A stretch of DNA of 53,870 nucleotides from contig JAKSTP010000017.1 in assembly GCA_024402505.1 (NCBI GenBank), positions 1 through 53,870 of the forward strand. Reading direction: 5' to 3'. A model generated the notes under the pieces. That model worked only from the letters and a program-made list of their open reading frames with translations, had not been told where the DNA came from and searched no databases. The translations under genes and the position numbers were made by a program. Origin of the DNA: Treponema sp. Lineage in GTDB: Bacteria; Spirochaetota; Spirochaetia; Treponematales; Treponemataceae. This document shows positions 8,027 to 15,378 of the stretch, in pieces (the first letter of the stretch is position 1; each line of letters starts with the position of its first letter).

Positions 8027-9244
8027 ATGACTAAACAGGTTAAACAAGTTATTTTTTGGGTAGGTGCCCTAATTATTGGTGCCGTTCTTGGTTCACTGCA
8101 TGTTGGTATAATCGACAGTGTTTGTGACTTTGTTGCAACAGTCTTCACACGACTTTTCAAATTCACAGCAGTTCCTGCAATTGCAGTTTCTGTTCTTTCT
8201 ACTCTTGCCATGCTTGGTGGAAACAAAGAAACTGGAAAGATTTTCAAACGTACTATTATGTACACCCTGCTTACAACTATTGCTGCTTCTACAATTGCCG
8301 CAATTCTGTTCTTCATCATCAAACCGGAAGTTCTTTCTGCTGCTACATACGAAGGTGTTGCTGCCGACAAAATTGAAAGCATGAGTTCATCAACATTCCT
8401 CAGCTACTTCATCACTGCAATTCCTGACAACATTCTTTATCCATTTGTATCAGGCAACGTTCTTTCAATTCTCATCGTTTCTTTTGCTTTTGGTTTCGCA
8501 ATTTCAAAAATGGAAGAATCAGAAAAGAAAACTGCCATTATGAACATTGTTCTTGGTTTCCAGGAACTGGTTTTCAAAATCATCGGCTGGATCATTACAA
8601 TTCTTCCAATCGGTATCATTGCCTTTACAGCACAGCTTGTTAAAGAAATGAGCGCCGGCATTGTAGCCGATTCAATTGGCCGCTACACAGCTGTTGTTCT
8701 TTCAGGAAACCTGATTCAGTTCTTCATCGTACTTTCAATCTTCCTCCTGATCCGCGGAATCAACCCTGTAAAACACTTCAAAAACATGATTCCTGCCATT
8801 CTTACAGCTCTGTTCACAAAATCTTCTGCTGCAACTCTTCCAGTAACCATGGACTGTGTTGAAAACCGTGTTGGATGTCACAAAAAGTTCTCACGCTTCA
8901 TTCTGCCAATGTGTACAACAATCAACATGAACGGATGTGCCGCTTTCATTCTGGTAACTTCACTTTTCGTAATGAAAAACGGTGGCGTTGAGCTGAACCT
9001 TATTACTGTTATTGCATGGATTCTCATTTCTGTAATCAGTGCCGTAGGAAACGCCGGTGTTCCAATGGGATGTTTCTTCCTTACACTTTCTTTGATGGCC
9101 GGAAAAGGCATGCCAATCGGAGTAATGGGTGTTATTCTTCCAATCTACGCCGTTATCGACATGATTGAAACAGCCGTAAACATTTACTCAGATTCCTGTG
9201 TCTGCGCCATGACCAACAAAGACCTTAAAGATCTGGAAGACTAA
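8027..9244 (+). CDS. Dicarboxylate/amino acid:cation symporter (DAACS family)
   Basis: This 405-aa integral membrane protein belongs to the GltP/DctA/SstT superfamily of sodium- or proton-coupled transporters. The serine-rich re-entrant loop signature appears as TKSSAATLPVTMDCVENRVG, followed by INMNGCAAF (the substrate and cation site motif NMDGT is NMNGC here) and then GNAGVPMGCFF near the second re-entrant loop. About eight TM helices are present. The altered NMNGC motif means substrate choice (aspartate/glutamate, serine/threonine or a C4 acid) cannot be fixed. GGAG lies eight bases before the ATG. The gene stands alone and is followed directly by two stem-loops that end its transcript. 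Confidence 0.88.
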   Translation: MTKQVKQVIFWVGALIIGAVLGSLHVGIIDSVCDFVATVFTRLFKFTAVPAIAVSVLSTLAMLGGNKETGKIFKRTIMYTLLTTIAASTIAAILFFIIKPEVLSAATYEGVAADKIESMSSSTFLSYFITAIPDNILYPFVSGNVLSILIVSFAFGFAISKMEESEKKTAIMNIVLGFQELVFKIIGWIITILPIGIIAFTAQLVKEMSAGIVADSIGRYTAVVLSGNLIQFFIVLSIFLLIRGINPVKHFKNMIPAILTALFTKSSAATLPVTMDCVENRVGCHKKFSRFILPMCTTINMNGCAAFILVTSLFVMKNGGVELNLITVIAWILISVISAVGNAGVPMGCFFLTLSLMAGKGMPIGVMGVILPIYAVIDMIETAVNIYSDSCVCAMTNKDLKDLED

Positions 9245-9251
9245 AAAAAAA

Positions 9252-9272
9252 AGGACCCTGCGGGGCCCCTTA
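9252..9272 (+). terminator. Imperfect stem-loop after symporter gene
   Basis: A GC-rich imperfect hairpin (GGACCCTGCGGGGCCCC) follows an A-run just past the stop. It has no good T-run of its own and is the first of two stem-loops in tandem. The stronger one starts at 9281. Confidence 0.45.
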
Positions 9273-9281
9273 AAAGATAAA

Positions 9282-9308
9282 TGGACCCGTTTGGGTCCAT
9301 TTTTTTTA
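9282..9308 (+). terminator. Rho-independent terminator; left copy of the 27-bp island-flanking repeat
   Basis: TGGACCC-GTTT-GGGTCCA is followed by eight T. It ends the symporter transcript. The same sequence with one base changed (26/27 identical) recurs at 20628-20654. In both copies the base after the T-run completes a TTA that is the stop codon (TAA) of a minus-strand gene: the HEPN gene here and mnmA at the other copy. The two copies bracket the whole RM island. Confidence 0.85.
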
Positions 9309-10211
9309 CATGATGGCTTTGAGATATATTTCTAGTATTTCCCCTGAATTACGAACTAAATTTAAATCGCGTTCCATATTTGGAGTTTTACTACCATGAA
9401 ATAGATTACAGCGAACTTGATACATCATTTGGAAAATTGCTATAGTTTGCTGTTTAGAAGTTCCTTTTATTAAATCTTTATAATACTTTTCTTGGTGAGA
9501 TTCATTTTTATTATCTTTCCATTTTTTTACAGACTTCATATCCTCTACAGGTTTTTCTTTAAAAATGATAATGAGTGGAGATTTAAAAATTAAATCATGT
9601 ACGGATAAGAGTTTATCCATATTTTTTTCACAAAACTCTTTAATTTTCGCATATTCTACATCCTTCTGCTTTTTTGTACTTCCATCACGCAATTCTTTTT
9701 CAACTACACCAGGAAACTTACTATACTCTTTATTGAAAGCAAACCACAATGTCATAAATTTTACAAAAAAAGGATCATTGTGTTCCATTCCAAACTTTAG
9801 CCAAGTGTTAAGTTTGGAATCAATTATAGTAGCACCAGAGATATTCTCCTTTATCCAATTTTCCTTCTCTAATTCTTTTATTATTTCTATCAATAACTCT
9901 TTATCATTACTTTTTATATTTTTCTCTACAACAGTTGCAATACTTAAGTAATAATCATATTTACTGAGATAATCATAATTAATATATGGCTTCAAGGTTT
10001 CTATTAACCAAATGACAGAAGTAGCTTTATCAGATTTTATCAGACGTCTATTTGTATTTGTATTCTTCCAATTTTCTATTGCATCCTTTCTTTTCTTATA
10101 GGCGTTTTCAGATACAATAACTAAATCACATCCTCCCCAATAATCTTTTTCATACCCCTTATAGCGTTCTGCTTCTATCAAAAGTTTTACAAAATCAACA
10201 GTATTTCCCAT
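9306..10211 (-). CDS. HEPN-domain protein (putative RNase-type effector)
   Basis: This 301-aa protein ends in a helical HEPN-type domain. FMTLWFAFNKEYS (~152-163) resembles the first helix, and the catalytic-type motif R267-x4-H272 (RCNLFHG) matches the RX4-6H metal-independent RNase signature. HEPN proteins of this layout are common toxins or phage-defence effectors. The N-terminal ~130 residues (WGGCDLVIVSENAYKKRK and onward) are not recognised. It is the last gene of the AT-rich RM island, 221 bp after the coiled-coil gene, with AGGA before its ATG. Its stop codon is supplied by the island-flanking repeat. RNase activity and a defence role are inferences from motif and location. Confidence 0.6.
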   Translation of the reverse strand: MGNTVDFVKLLIEAERYKGYEKDYWGGCDLVIVSENAYKKRKDAIENWKNTNTNRRLIKSDKATSVIWLIETLKPYINYDYLSKYDYYLSIATVVEKNIKSNDKELLIEIIKELEKENWIKENISGATIIDSKLNTWLKFGMEHNDPFFVKFMTLWFAFNKEYSKFPGVVEKELRDGSTKKQKDVEYAKIKEFCEKNMDKLLSVHDLIFKSPLIIIFKEKPVEDMKSVKKWKDNKNESHQEKYYKDLIKGTSKQQTIAIFQMMYQVRCNLFHGSKTPNMERDLNLVRNSGEILEIYLKAIM

Positions 10212-10432
10212 AATTTTATATCCTCAATTAATATAACTGATTTTTAATCACTCATTCTAAATTTTTTTTCTTAAAGAAAGAATTAAAAATATTCTTAAAG
10301 ATATCTATTTTTCTACAATCAATTCTATTCCATATTTGAACTAATCAATTCTCAATTCAAAACAATGCCCTTATTTTTCTACTATAAAAATAGTTTATAT
10401 TCATAACTTTGAAAACATTATCCTGAAAAATA
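10212..10432. other. AT-rich spacer inside the RM island
   Basis: This 221-bp stretch between the HEPN and coiled-coil genes is very AT-rich and has no convincing ORF, hairpin or terminator. An own promoter for the HEPN gene could lie here, but no -35/-10 pair stands out. Confidence 0.4.
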
Positions 10433-11788
10433 TTATCTTTCAAGAAGATTATTAACTTTACTTCTAAACATTTCTTTATCTGAAACAGAGGCTTTTATAT
10501 CCATTTCATTAAAAAATAAATCAATATCAGCTTTTGAGACTCTATTCTTATTACTAAAATATTCTAGACAAGGATTTAAATTTTCCCATAATTTATCGTA
10601 ATATTCATTTTCTGCATGTTTTTCAAAATTTAATTTTTCAGTTTCATAAATTTTTCTTATTTCAACAAAAGAAGGTAACATCCAATAGTCATATGAATTA
10701 TCATCAATATCTGGAATTCTTGATTCAATAAATTCCCTCATAACTTCATAACCTATCTTTTTCTTACCAGCCCTTATTGAAAAATGTTTTTCAAAATAAT
10801 CATTTATTTCTTTTATTAGATTTTCTTTATTATCTAATAAAGCTTTAATTTTGTTTTCCATTTCAATTCTTTTTGATTCATTTGAAGCATGTATAGAAAA
10901 ATTATGCTCAACTTGATTTTTTACTAAAGTATTTTTAGAGGTTCTTTCCTTTACTTCCTTTTTTATTTTTAATAGTTGTTTTTCATAATCTCTTAAATAA
11001 TCTTCTTGTTGAATAAAATCATCAGAGATAGAGTCCAGTTTTTTTACTGTTTCAGTATAAATTTCTTGAATTTGTTTTATTTCATTTTCATTATTTTCAG
11101 GAGAAATTCTTTCTATTTCAGTTATTATTTCCTTATAATCTTTTTGAATATCATATAAAAGACTATCTTTCGTATTTATTGATTTTTCCCAATTATTTTT
11201 ACTCAATGAAGAATCTATATTCTGCAAACTTTCTTTCTCATAAGTAAATCTCTCTTTTATTTCATCTTTTATTTTTAATAACTGCCTTTCATAATTTCTT
11301 AAGAAATCTTCTTGTTGAATAAAATCATCAGAGATAGAATCCAGTTTTCTTACTGTTTCAGTATAAATTTCTTGAATCACTTTTTTATCATTTTCATTAT
11401 TTTCAGGAGAAATTCTTTCTATTTCAGTTATTATTTTCTTATAATCTTTTTGAATATCATATAAAAGACTACCTTTCGTATTTATTGATCTTTCCCAATT
11501 TTTTTTACTCAATGAAGTATCTATATTCTGTAAGTTTCCTTTCTCATTAATAATATATCCAACTAAAACACCATTCCACGGAGTCAAAAACTGACACTCA
11601 TCAAAATCAGAATCTGTGTTTTCATAGAAAACAACATGAACATTATTATCCTCACAAAATGTTATGAAACTTTCAAAATTCGATAAATCAACAGAAGTTG
11701 CATCATAAGTAAATTCTTTTAATGGATAGTATTTTATATTTCTTTCATCTAACAATTCTAACGATTCCTTTAAAGACTCTTTATTCAT
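10433..11788 (-). CDS. Coiled-coil protein with a 102-residue tandem duplication, linked to hsdM
   Basis: This 451-aa protein is of unknown function. Residues ~1-84 form a small separate region containing FITFCEDNNVHVVFYENTDSD. Then come two nearly identical units (about 85-186 and 187-285), each with the pattern LQNID-SLSK, SLLYDIQKDYK, IISEIERISPENNEN-like, KLDSISDDFIQQED and QLLKIK. The rest is helical and charged, with a likely C-terminal helical domain (YDYWMLPSFVEIRKIYE). Both units predict long coiled coils. AGAGG lies five bases before the ATG, 14 bp after the hsdM stop, so it is probably co-transcribed with hsdM. It may be an RM accessory or an independent defence protein, but no known family could be assigned. 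Confidence 0.6.
   Translation of the reverse strand: MNKESLKESLELLDERNIKYYPLKEFTYDATSVDLSNFESFITFCEDNNVHVVFYENTDSDFDECQFLTPWNGVLVGYIINEKGNLQNIDTSLSKKNWERSINTKGSLLYDIQKDYKKIITEIERISPENNENDKKVIQEIYTETVRKLDSISDDFIQQEDFLRNYERQLLKIKDEIKERFTYEKESLQNIDSSLSKNNWEKSINTKDSLLYDIQKDYKEIITEIERISPENNENEIKQIQEIYTETVKKLDSISDDFIQQEDYLRDYEKQLLKIKKEVKERTSKNTLVKNQVEHNFSIHASNESKRIEMENKIKALLDNKENLIKEINDYFEKHFSIRAGKKKIGYEVMREFIESRIPDIDDNSYDYWMLPSFVEIRKIYETEKLNFEKHAENEYYDKLWENLNPCLEYFSNKNRVSKADIDLFFNEMDIKASVSDKEMFRSKVNNLLER
10934..11536 (-). repeat. Two tandem 306-bp coding repeats
   Basis: Within the coiled-coil gene, the segment 11231-11536 is repeated as 10934-11230. Landmarks such as GAATAAAATCATCAGAG recur exactly 306 bp apart (11011 and 11317), a multiple of three, so copy number can change without frameshift. 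The copies are nearly identical in protein, which implies a recent duplication or ongoing conversion. Confidence 0.85.
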
Positions 11789-11802
11789 ATTAACCTCTTT
11801 TC

Positions 11803-13404
11803 TTACATCCCCAATTTATTCAATTGCTTCTTAATCTCATCTTCTAGTTTATGGCCTTCTTCAAAGAAAGCATTAAGATTGTTCTTAAATCCATCCATCT
11901 TTTCTTTGAACTGTTCTGGAGTAAGTTCTACATAATCAATTTTTACTTCAAAATACTGGCCGGCACTGAAGCTGCAGTTCTTTTTTGCAAGGTCTTCGTA
12001 AGAAACAAGAATACTAAAATCATCCACAACTTCTTCATTGTTGAAAGTGTTTACAATCTTTTCAATTTCTTCTGGTTTAAGAACTATTTTCTGATTCTTC
12101 CCGTCTTCTTTTACTTTTTCACCAAGTTTTGAAGCATCCATCAGCATTACTTTGTCTGAAGTGTTCTGTTTATCAATAATGATGATTGAAACGTTTGTTC
12201 CTGTTGTAGCAAAGATATTTGAAGGCATTGAAACTACACCACGAAGCCAGTGATTTTTTACACAAAGTTCTTCTCGAATTTTTTTTTCGATTTTTGACTG
12301 TGCTGTAAGGAATCCTGTTGGAACTACTATTGCAGCTTTTCCGTTTTCGTTAAGCGAAGCAATAATATGCTGCATGAACATAAGGTAGATTGCCATGCTT
12401 TCTTTTTTTGTTGCAGGAATATTTGGAACACCAGCCCAGAATCGCTTCTTATAGTTTTCACTGGCAAGAGTATCACGAGTTTCGCTGAAGTCCGTTTTGA
12501 AAGGTGGATTACTTACGATGTAATCAAAATGAGCAATATCATTCTTGGCAGCATTTAAATGACGAGGTGTTACCAGAGTATCATCGTGAACAATGTTCTG
12601 TAATGAATGAACAAGGTTATTCAAAATAAGATTTAAGCGAAGGAATTCATTTGATTTCTGAGAAATGTCCTGACTATAAATTGAACAGTTATCTTCTCCA
12701 ATCTGATGTGCCAATGCCAAAAGCAATGTTCCTGAACCTGCAGCTGGATCATAGATTTTGACATTGCTTACAGAATCCTTTACAAGAATACGCGCAATAA
12801 TTCTAGCAATTACATTTGGTGTGTAATATTCAGCATATTTACCAAAGTCTTTGTTGTAATCTTTAATAAGATATTCAAAGATCTGTGCAAAGAAATCGTA
12901 TTTCTGCTCAAATACATCTTCAAAACTGAAGTCTACAATTTTATCCATCATTGCACGGCAGAAAGCATCTTTCTTTTCTGATTCAATTACATACTGGCTC
13001 AAGTTTTCAAAAAGTTTAATTTTATCTTCGCTACCAGCACTTACACTAAAAATTGAAGCATTGTCTTCTGCAATGGAAGTAATAGTTCTGTCAAAAGTTG
13101 TGTGAAAATCCTTTTCGTCTTTATGAGTATAAAGATCTGAAAGAAGCTGATTCTTGTTAAACTTTGCAACATTTGGATTCATGCCAAAAAGCATAATCTG
13201 GTATTCATCATCGCTAAGCTTTAAGAAATCAGGATTAAGTTTCTTTGCTTCGTAAAAGAATTTATCGTTTAAAAATTTATACAAGAAAATCTGTGTAATA
13301 ATTTTTGATTCACTTGCTGCGTTACCAAGACCGTAGTTTGCACATACAGTTTTGATATCATCAATCATTTGTTTTGTATTTGTTGAAAGTTCTGCTGGTG
13401 TCAT
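11803..13404 (-). CDS. hsdM: Type I restriction-modification methyltransferase subunit
   Basis: HsdM is the N6-adenine methyltransferase of a type I RM complex (with HsdS it methylates; with HsdR it restricts). At 533 aa it is full length. The SAM-binding motif YDPAAGSGTLLLAL lies near residue 216 and the catalytic NPPF (VSNPPFKTDF) near 299. The N-terminal helical HsdM_N domain begins MTPAELSTNTKQMIDDIKTV. AGGA sits six bases before the ATG. Unlike most type I loci, it is separated from hsdS and hsdR by several accessory genes. A degraded copy of its first ~29 codons lies at 14347-14434 on the other side of the DUF3800 gene. A promoter facing the candidate sRNA promoter lies at 13465-13493. 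Confidence 0.96.
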   Translation of the reverse strand: MTPAELSTNTKQMIDDIKTVCANYGLGNAASESKIITQIFLYKFLNDKFFYEAKKLNPDFLKLSDDEYQIMLFGMNPNVAKFNKNQLLSDLYTHKDEKDFHTTFDRTITSIAEDNASIFSVSAGSEDKIKLFENLSQYVIESEKKDAFCRAMMDKIVDFSFEDVFEQKYDFFAQIFEYLIKDYNKDFGKYAEYYTPNVIARIIARILVKDSVSNVKIYDPAAGSGTLLLALAHQIGEDNCSIYSQDISQKSNEFLRLNLILNNLVHSLQNIVHDDTLVTPRHLNAAKNDIAHFDYIVSNPPFKTDFSETRDTLASENYKKRFWAGVPNIPATKKESMAIYLMFMQHIIASLNENGKAAIVVPTGFLTAQSKIEKKIREELCVKNHWLRGVVSMPSNIFATTGTNVSIIIIDKQNTSDKVMLMDASKLGEKVKEDGKNQKIVLKPEEIEKIVNTFNNEEVVDDFSILVSYEDLAKKNCSFSAGQYFEVKIDYVELTPEQFKEKMDGFKNNLNAFFEEGHKLEDEIKKQLNKLGM

Positions 13405-13438
13405 ATTTAATCCTTTAATTTAATTCATTTCTTAAAAC

Positions 13439-13467
13439 TTGCCATTTATCCGGACTAATGCTATATT
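13439..13467 (+). promoter_or_regulatory. Promoter of the candidate small RNA
   Basis: TTGCCA (13439-13444), exactly 17 bp, then TATATT (13462-13467) preceded by TGC (extended -10). The start site is predicted near 13474, two bases before the structured RNA begins. Confidence 0.6.
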
Positions 13468-13493
13468 ATATGTATAAGTCCTTGGTAAGTGAA
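13465..13493 (-). promoter_or_regulatory. Candidate hsdM promoter
   Basis: On the minus strand TTCACT (13488-13493), 17 bp, then TATAAT (13465-13470) precede hsdM by ~60 bases. The -10 overlaps the -10 of the oppositely directed sRNA promoter (13462-13467), so the two could not be occupied at the same time. Confidence 0.5.
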
Positions 13494-13552
13494 AGTCGGC
13501 TCCACGCCGTGCGTTTCTTCGGAAACCTAGCTACTGATGGGACTTTTTTTTT
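13474..13552 (+). ncRNA. Candidate small structured RNA of the RM island
   Basis: A ~78-nt transcript is predicted from a good promoter to a T-run. AAGTCC at the 5' end (13476-13481) pairs with GGACTT (13540-13545). Inside are two clear hairpins: CGGC-TCCAC-GCCG, and GTTTC-TTCG-GAAAC, which has a stable UUCG tetraloop. After the closing stem come seven T (13546-13552). There is no plus-strand gene downstream, so a cis riboswitch is unlikely. The 3' third is antisense to the last codons of the DUF3800 gene. It was compared by eye with hammerhead, SRP and common riboswitch patterns and fits none. Function is unknown. Confidence 0.6.
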
Positions 13553-14318
13553 GCTCTAACGGATTTTTGTCCGTATAGAAAGTTCCATAGTGAGGATTTC
13601 CTTCCTCATCAAAAATATCATGTACTAATTTAATTTTGTCTCGTAAAACATCAAAGTATCTGAATTCGCCCCTCTCATATACTCTGAATACAGTCCACAA
13701 AACATAATCAATTGCCTGTAATAATGGAATCTGTGTTGATTGCTGAACAAAGATGCGTATATTATTGTGATTTTCTTTTCCCCATTTATACTGAAACTTT
13801 TCTGTTGCATCCTTTACAGCATCTGTCATATTTTGAAGAGTAGTAACATTCTTCATTTCTGAAAAATAAATATCTATATCTTTATACAAATGAACTCTAT
13901 TTTTTAGAAGTTCTCCAACAAGATATTTATAAATGCGTTTTTCGTTCATATTGAACCGCTTACGGAAGTTTTCTTCGTTTTTACGAGCAACAATGATGTA
14001 AGCTTCAAAGTCTGATTTTTTCAGGAGTTTAAAAACTTCACGTCGAACTTCCTGACAATCTTTATTTGCATGAAAACCGTTTTCAAGATTCTTTATTGAT
14101 GGAACAGCTGTTAAAGTTTCATCTTGTAATAATTCTTGTCGAAGTTTTTCTAAGTCTACAGCCAGCTGGTGAGGATTTGGAGTTTGTAAATATCCAACAA
14201 TAAATGTAGAACTTGTAAGTCCTTCTTTTAGAAGATTTTTACCATGATGTCCAAGAATTGCAGGCGAGCCTGATTCATCAAAGTAAAAATACATTTTTGT
14301 GTCGCTAGGTTCCTGCAT
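13527..14318 (-). CDS. DUF3800 family protein
   Basis: This 263-aa protein starts with the DUF3800 signature MYFYFDESGSPAILG, whose D14-E15 are the first acidic residues of a predicted RNase H-like fold. A later acidic site is near IDYVLW. DUF3800 proteins occur often in defence and mobile loci, and their biochemical role is not established. GGAG lies before the ATG. The C-terminal codons (KKSPISS) overlap the convergent sRNA terminator. The gene sits exactly between intact hsdM and a 5' fragment of a second hsdM copy, as if inserted as cargo upstream of hsdM. Confidence 0.75.
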   Translation of the reverse strand: MQEPSDTKMYFYFDESGSPAILGHHGKNLLKEGLTSSTFIVGYLQTPNPHQLAVDLEKLRQELLQDETLTAVPSIKNLENGFHANKDCQEVRREVFKLLKKSDFEAYIIVARKNEENFRKRFNMNEKRIYKYLVGELLKNRVHLYKDIDIYFSEMKNVTTLQNMTDAVKDATEKFQYKWGKENHNNIRIFVQQSTQIPLLQAIDYVLWTVFRVYERGEFRYFDVLRDKIKLVHDIFDEEGNPHYGTFYTDKNPLEQKKSPISS

Positions 14319-14346
14319 TAATTATCTCCAAAATAAAATAACCTTA

Positions 14347-14434
14347 CTGCGTTACCAAGACCGTAGTTTGCACAGACGGTTTTGATATCGTCAATCATTT
14401 GTTTTGTATTTGTTGAAAGTTCTGATGATGTTAT
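14347..14434 (-). pseudogene. Remnant of a second hsdM 5' end
   Basis: These 88 bp match the first ~29 codons of hsdM (13317-13404) with about six mismatches. Translated on the minus strand it reads TSSELSTNTKQMIDDIK and continues to NYGLGNA before diverging. The start codon is ATA instead of ATG, so it cannot be made as hsdM. It runs from just after the two-TM gene toward DUF3800. Confidence 0.85.
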
Positions 14435-14448
14435 ACTACCTCATCAAA

Positions 14449-15006
14449 TTATTCATCCAAAAGTTTTATATTACTTTTTTTATCATTTTTTAAATTAGAT
14501 TTTTTTTCAGAATTTTTCTTTGCATCATCTTTAGAAATATCAATTATATCTTGGGGGTTACAATCTTTAGAAGACTTACTACCAACAGAAACAGCTTTTA
14601 ATTGAAGTGCAGAATCCTGTTCTGTATATAATTCGACAGTCTCTTCCAATGTTTGTATCCATTCAAGGATATCTTCTTTATTTTTGCCATTTTTAACTTT
14701 ATCTTTGTAACCTAAAAAAGAGCAAGTAAGTCCACATATCAAAGAACATACGCAAATACTAATTGTAATGATAAATATTTTATCATTATTTATATCAATA
14801 GCGAAATTTGGTACAAAAGGCCATAAAGCAATAAAAGCAGATCCTGCAATACCATACAAAATAGAACTTATTACAAAAAAGAAAGAAGAAGGAATATATA
14901 AATTTTGTATATCCTTTTTTAAACGTTCCCAATCGTGAACAATAATTGTTATATGATGTCTCTCAGATGGGACGTGATATCTATCTTTACCACTAATTTT
15001 AGTCAT
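14449..15006 (-). CDS. Small two-TM membrane protein paired with a zinc-ribbon protein
   Basis: This 185-aa protein of unknown family has two hydrophobic helices (about residues 38-62 and 76-98, the latter IFIITISICVCSLICGLTC). An N-terminal cytosolic part contains the histidine-rich VPSERHHITIIVHDW, and the long charged C-terminus ends in lysine-rich KKNSEKKSNLKNDKKSN. The ATG at 15006 overlaps the stop of the upstream zinc-ribbon gene by 8 bp and has GGAG nine bases upstream. The longer frame starting at 15081 lies inside that gene and is rejected. Tight coupling suggests the two proteins act together. A membrane-anchored effector with a soluble sensor is one idea; nothing in the sequence proves it. 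Confidence 0.6.
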   Translation of the reverse strand: MTKISGKDRYHVPSERHHITIIVHDWERLKKDIQNLYIPSSFFFVISSILYGIAGSAFIALWPFVPNFAIDINNDKIFIITISICVCSLICGLTCSFLGYKDKVKNGKNKEDILEWIQTLEETVELYTEQDSALQLKAVSVGSKSSKDCNPQDIIDISKDDAKKNSEKKSNLKNDKKSNIKLLDE

Positions 15007-15277
15007 TATTATCATCTCCATCTTTTGATAAAATATTTGCAGCAACAGCGTTGATAAAATATGTATTACCACATTTTTCACAAATAAGTGGTATTACAGG
15101 AAAACAATCATCTCTGTTCATGATTGCTGAAATATCATCTTCATGAAAAATCGGCAATTTATATATTTTACTTGTGACAGTCCATTCTGTTGATTTACAT
15201 AATGGACAAACTAAATCATTACCACCAAGATTTCTTTCGATAGCTTTAATCAAATCATTACTTTTTTCTTTTGTCAT
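14999..15277 (-). CDS. Small zinc-ribbon protein
   Basis: This 92-aa protein has two Cys pairs, CPLC near residue 24 and CEKC near 68, spaced as in a four-cysteine zinc ribbon. The region between is about 40 residues long (KSTEWTVTSKIYKLPIFHED). The N-terminus is a short helix, MTKEKSNDLIKAIERNLGG. It could bind nucleic acid or a protein partner. It is translationally coupled to the membrane protein downstream (ATGACTAA overlap). The pair sits between an hsdS remnant and an hsdM remnant in the RM island. No homologous family is recognised. Confidence 0.6.
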   Translation of the reverse strand: MTKEKSNDLIKAIERNLGGNDLVCPLCKSTEWTVTSKIYKLPIFHEDDISAIMNRDDCFPVIPLICEKCGNTYFINAVAANILSKDGDDNND

Positions 15278-15289
15278 ATATATACTCCT

Positions 15290-15346
15290 AAATTATAATC
15301 TGACCATTCATCCACTGTGGAAGAAGATAGTCACGAAGTTTCGTGT
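15290..15346 (-). pseudogene. Remnant of a second hsdS 3' end
   Basis: Read on the minus strand this gives TKLRDYLLPQWMNGQIII and a stop. It parallels the C-terminus of intact HsdS, TKLRDYLLPLLMNGQIEVK. The nucleotide match to 16093-16142 is roughly four-fifths identical. No other hsdS sequence is visible upstream of it, so only the gene end survives. It lies just downstream of the unknown 233-aa gene. Confidence 0.8.
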
Positions 15347-15378
15347 AATCCTAGTTCCATCCAACGAATACTTTTCCT

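Noticed and set aside
13474..13552. Hammerhead ribozyme in the candidate sRNA (GAAA and CTGATG are present)
   Set aside because: The core needs CUGANGA; here it reads CUGAUGG. The bases beside the CGGC/GCCG stem do not give the A-U pair and NUH cleavage site.
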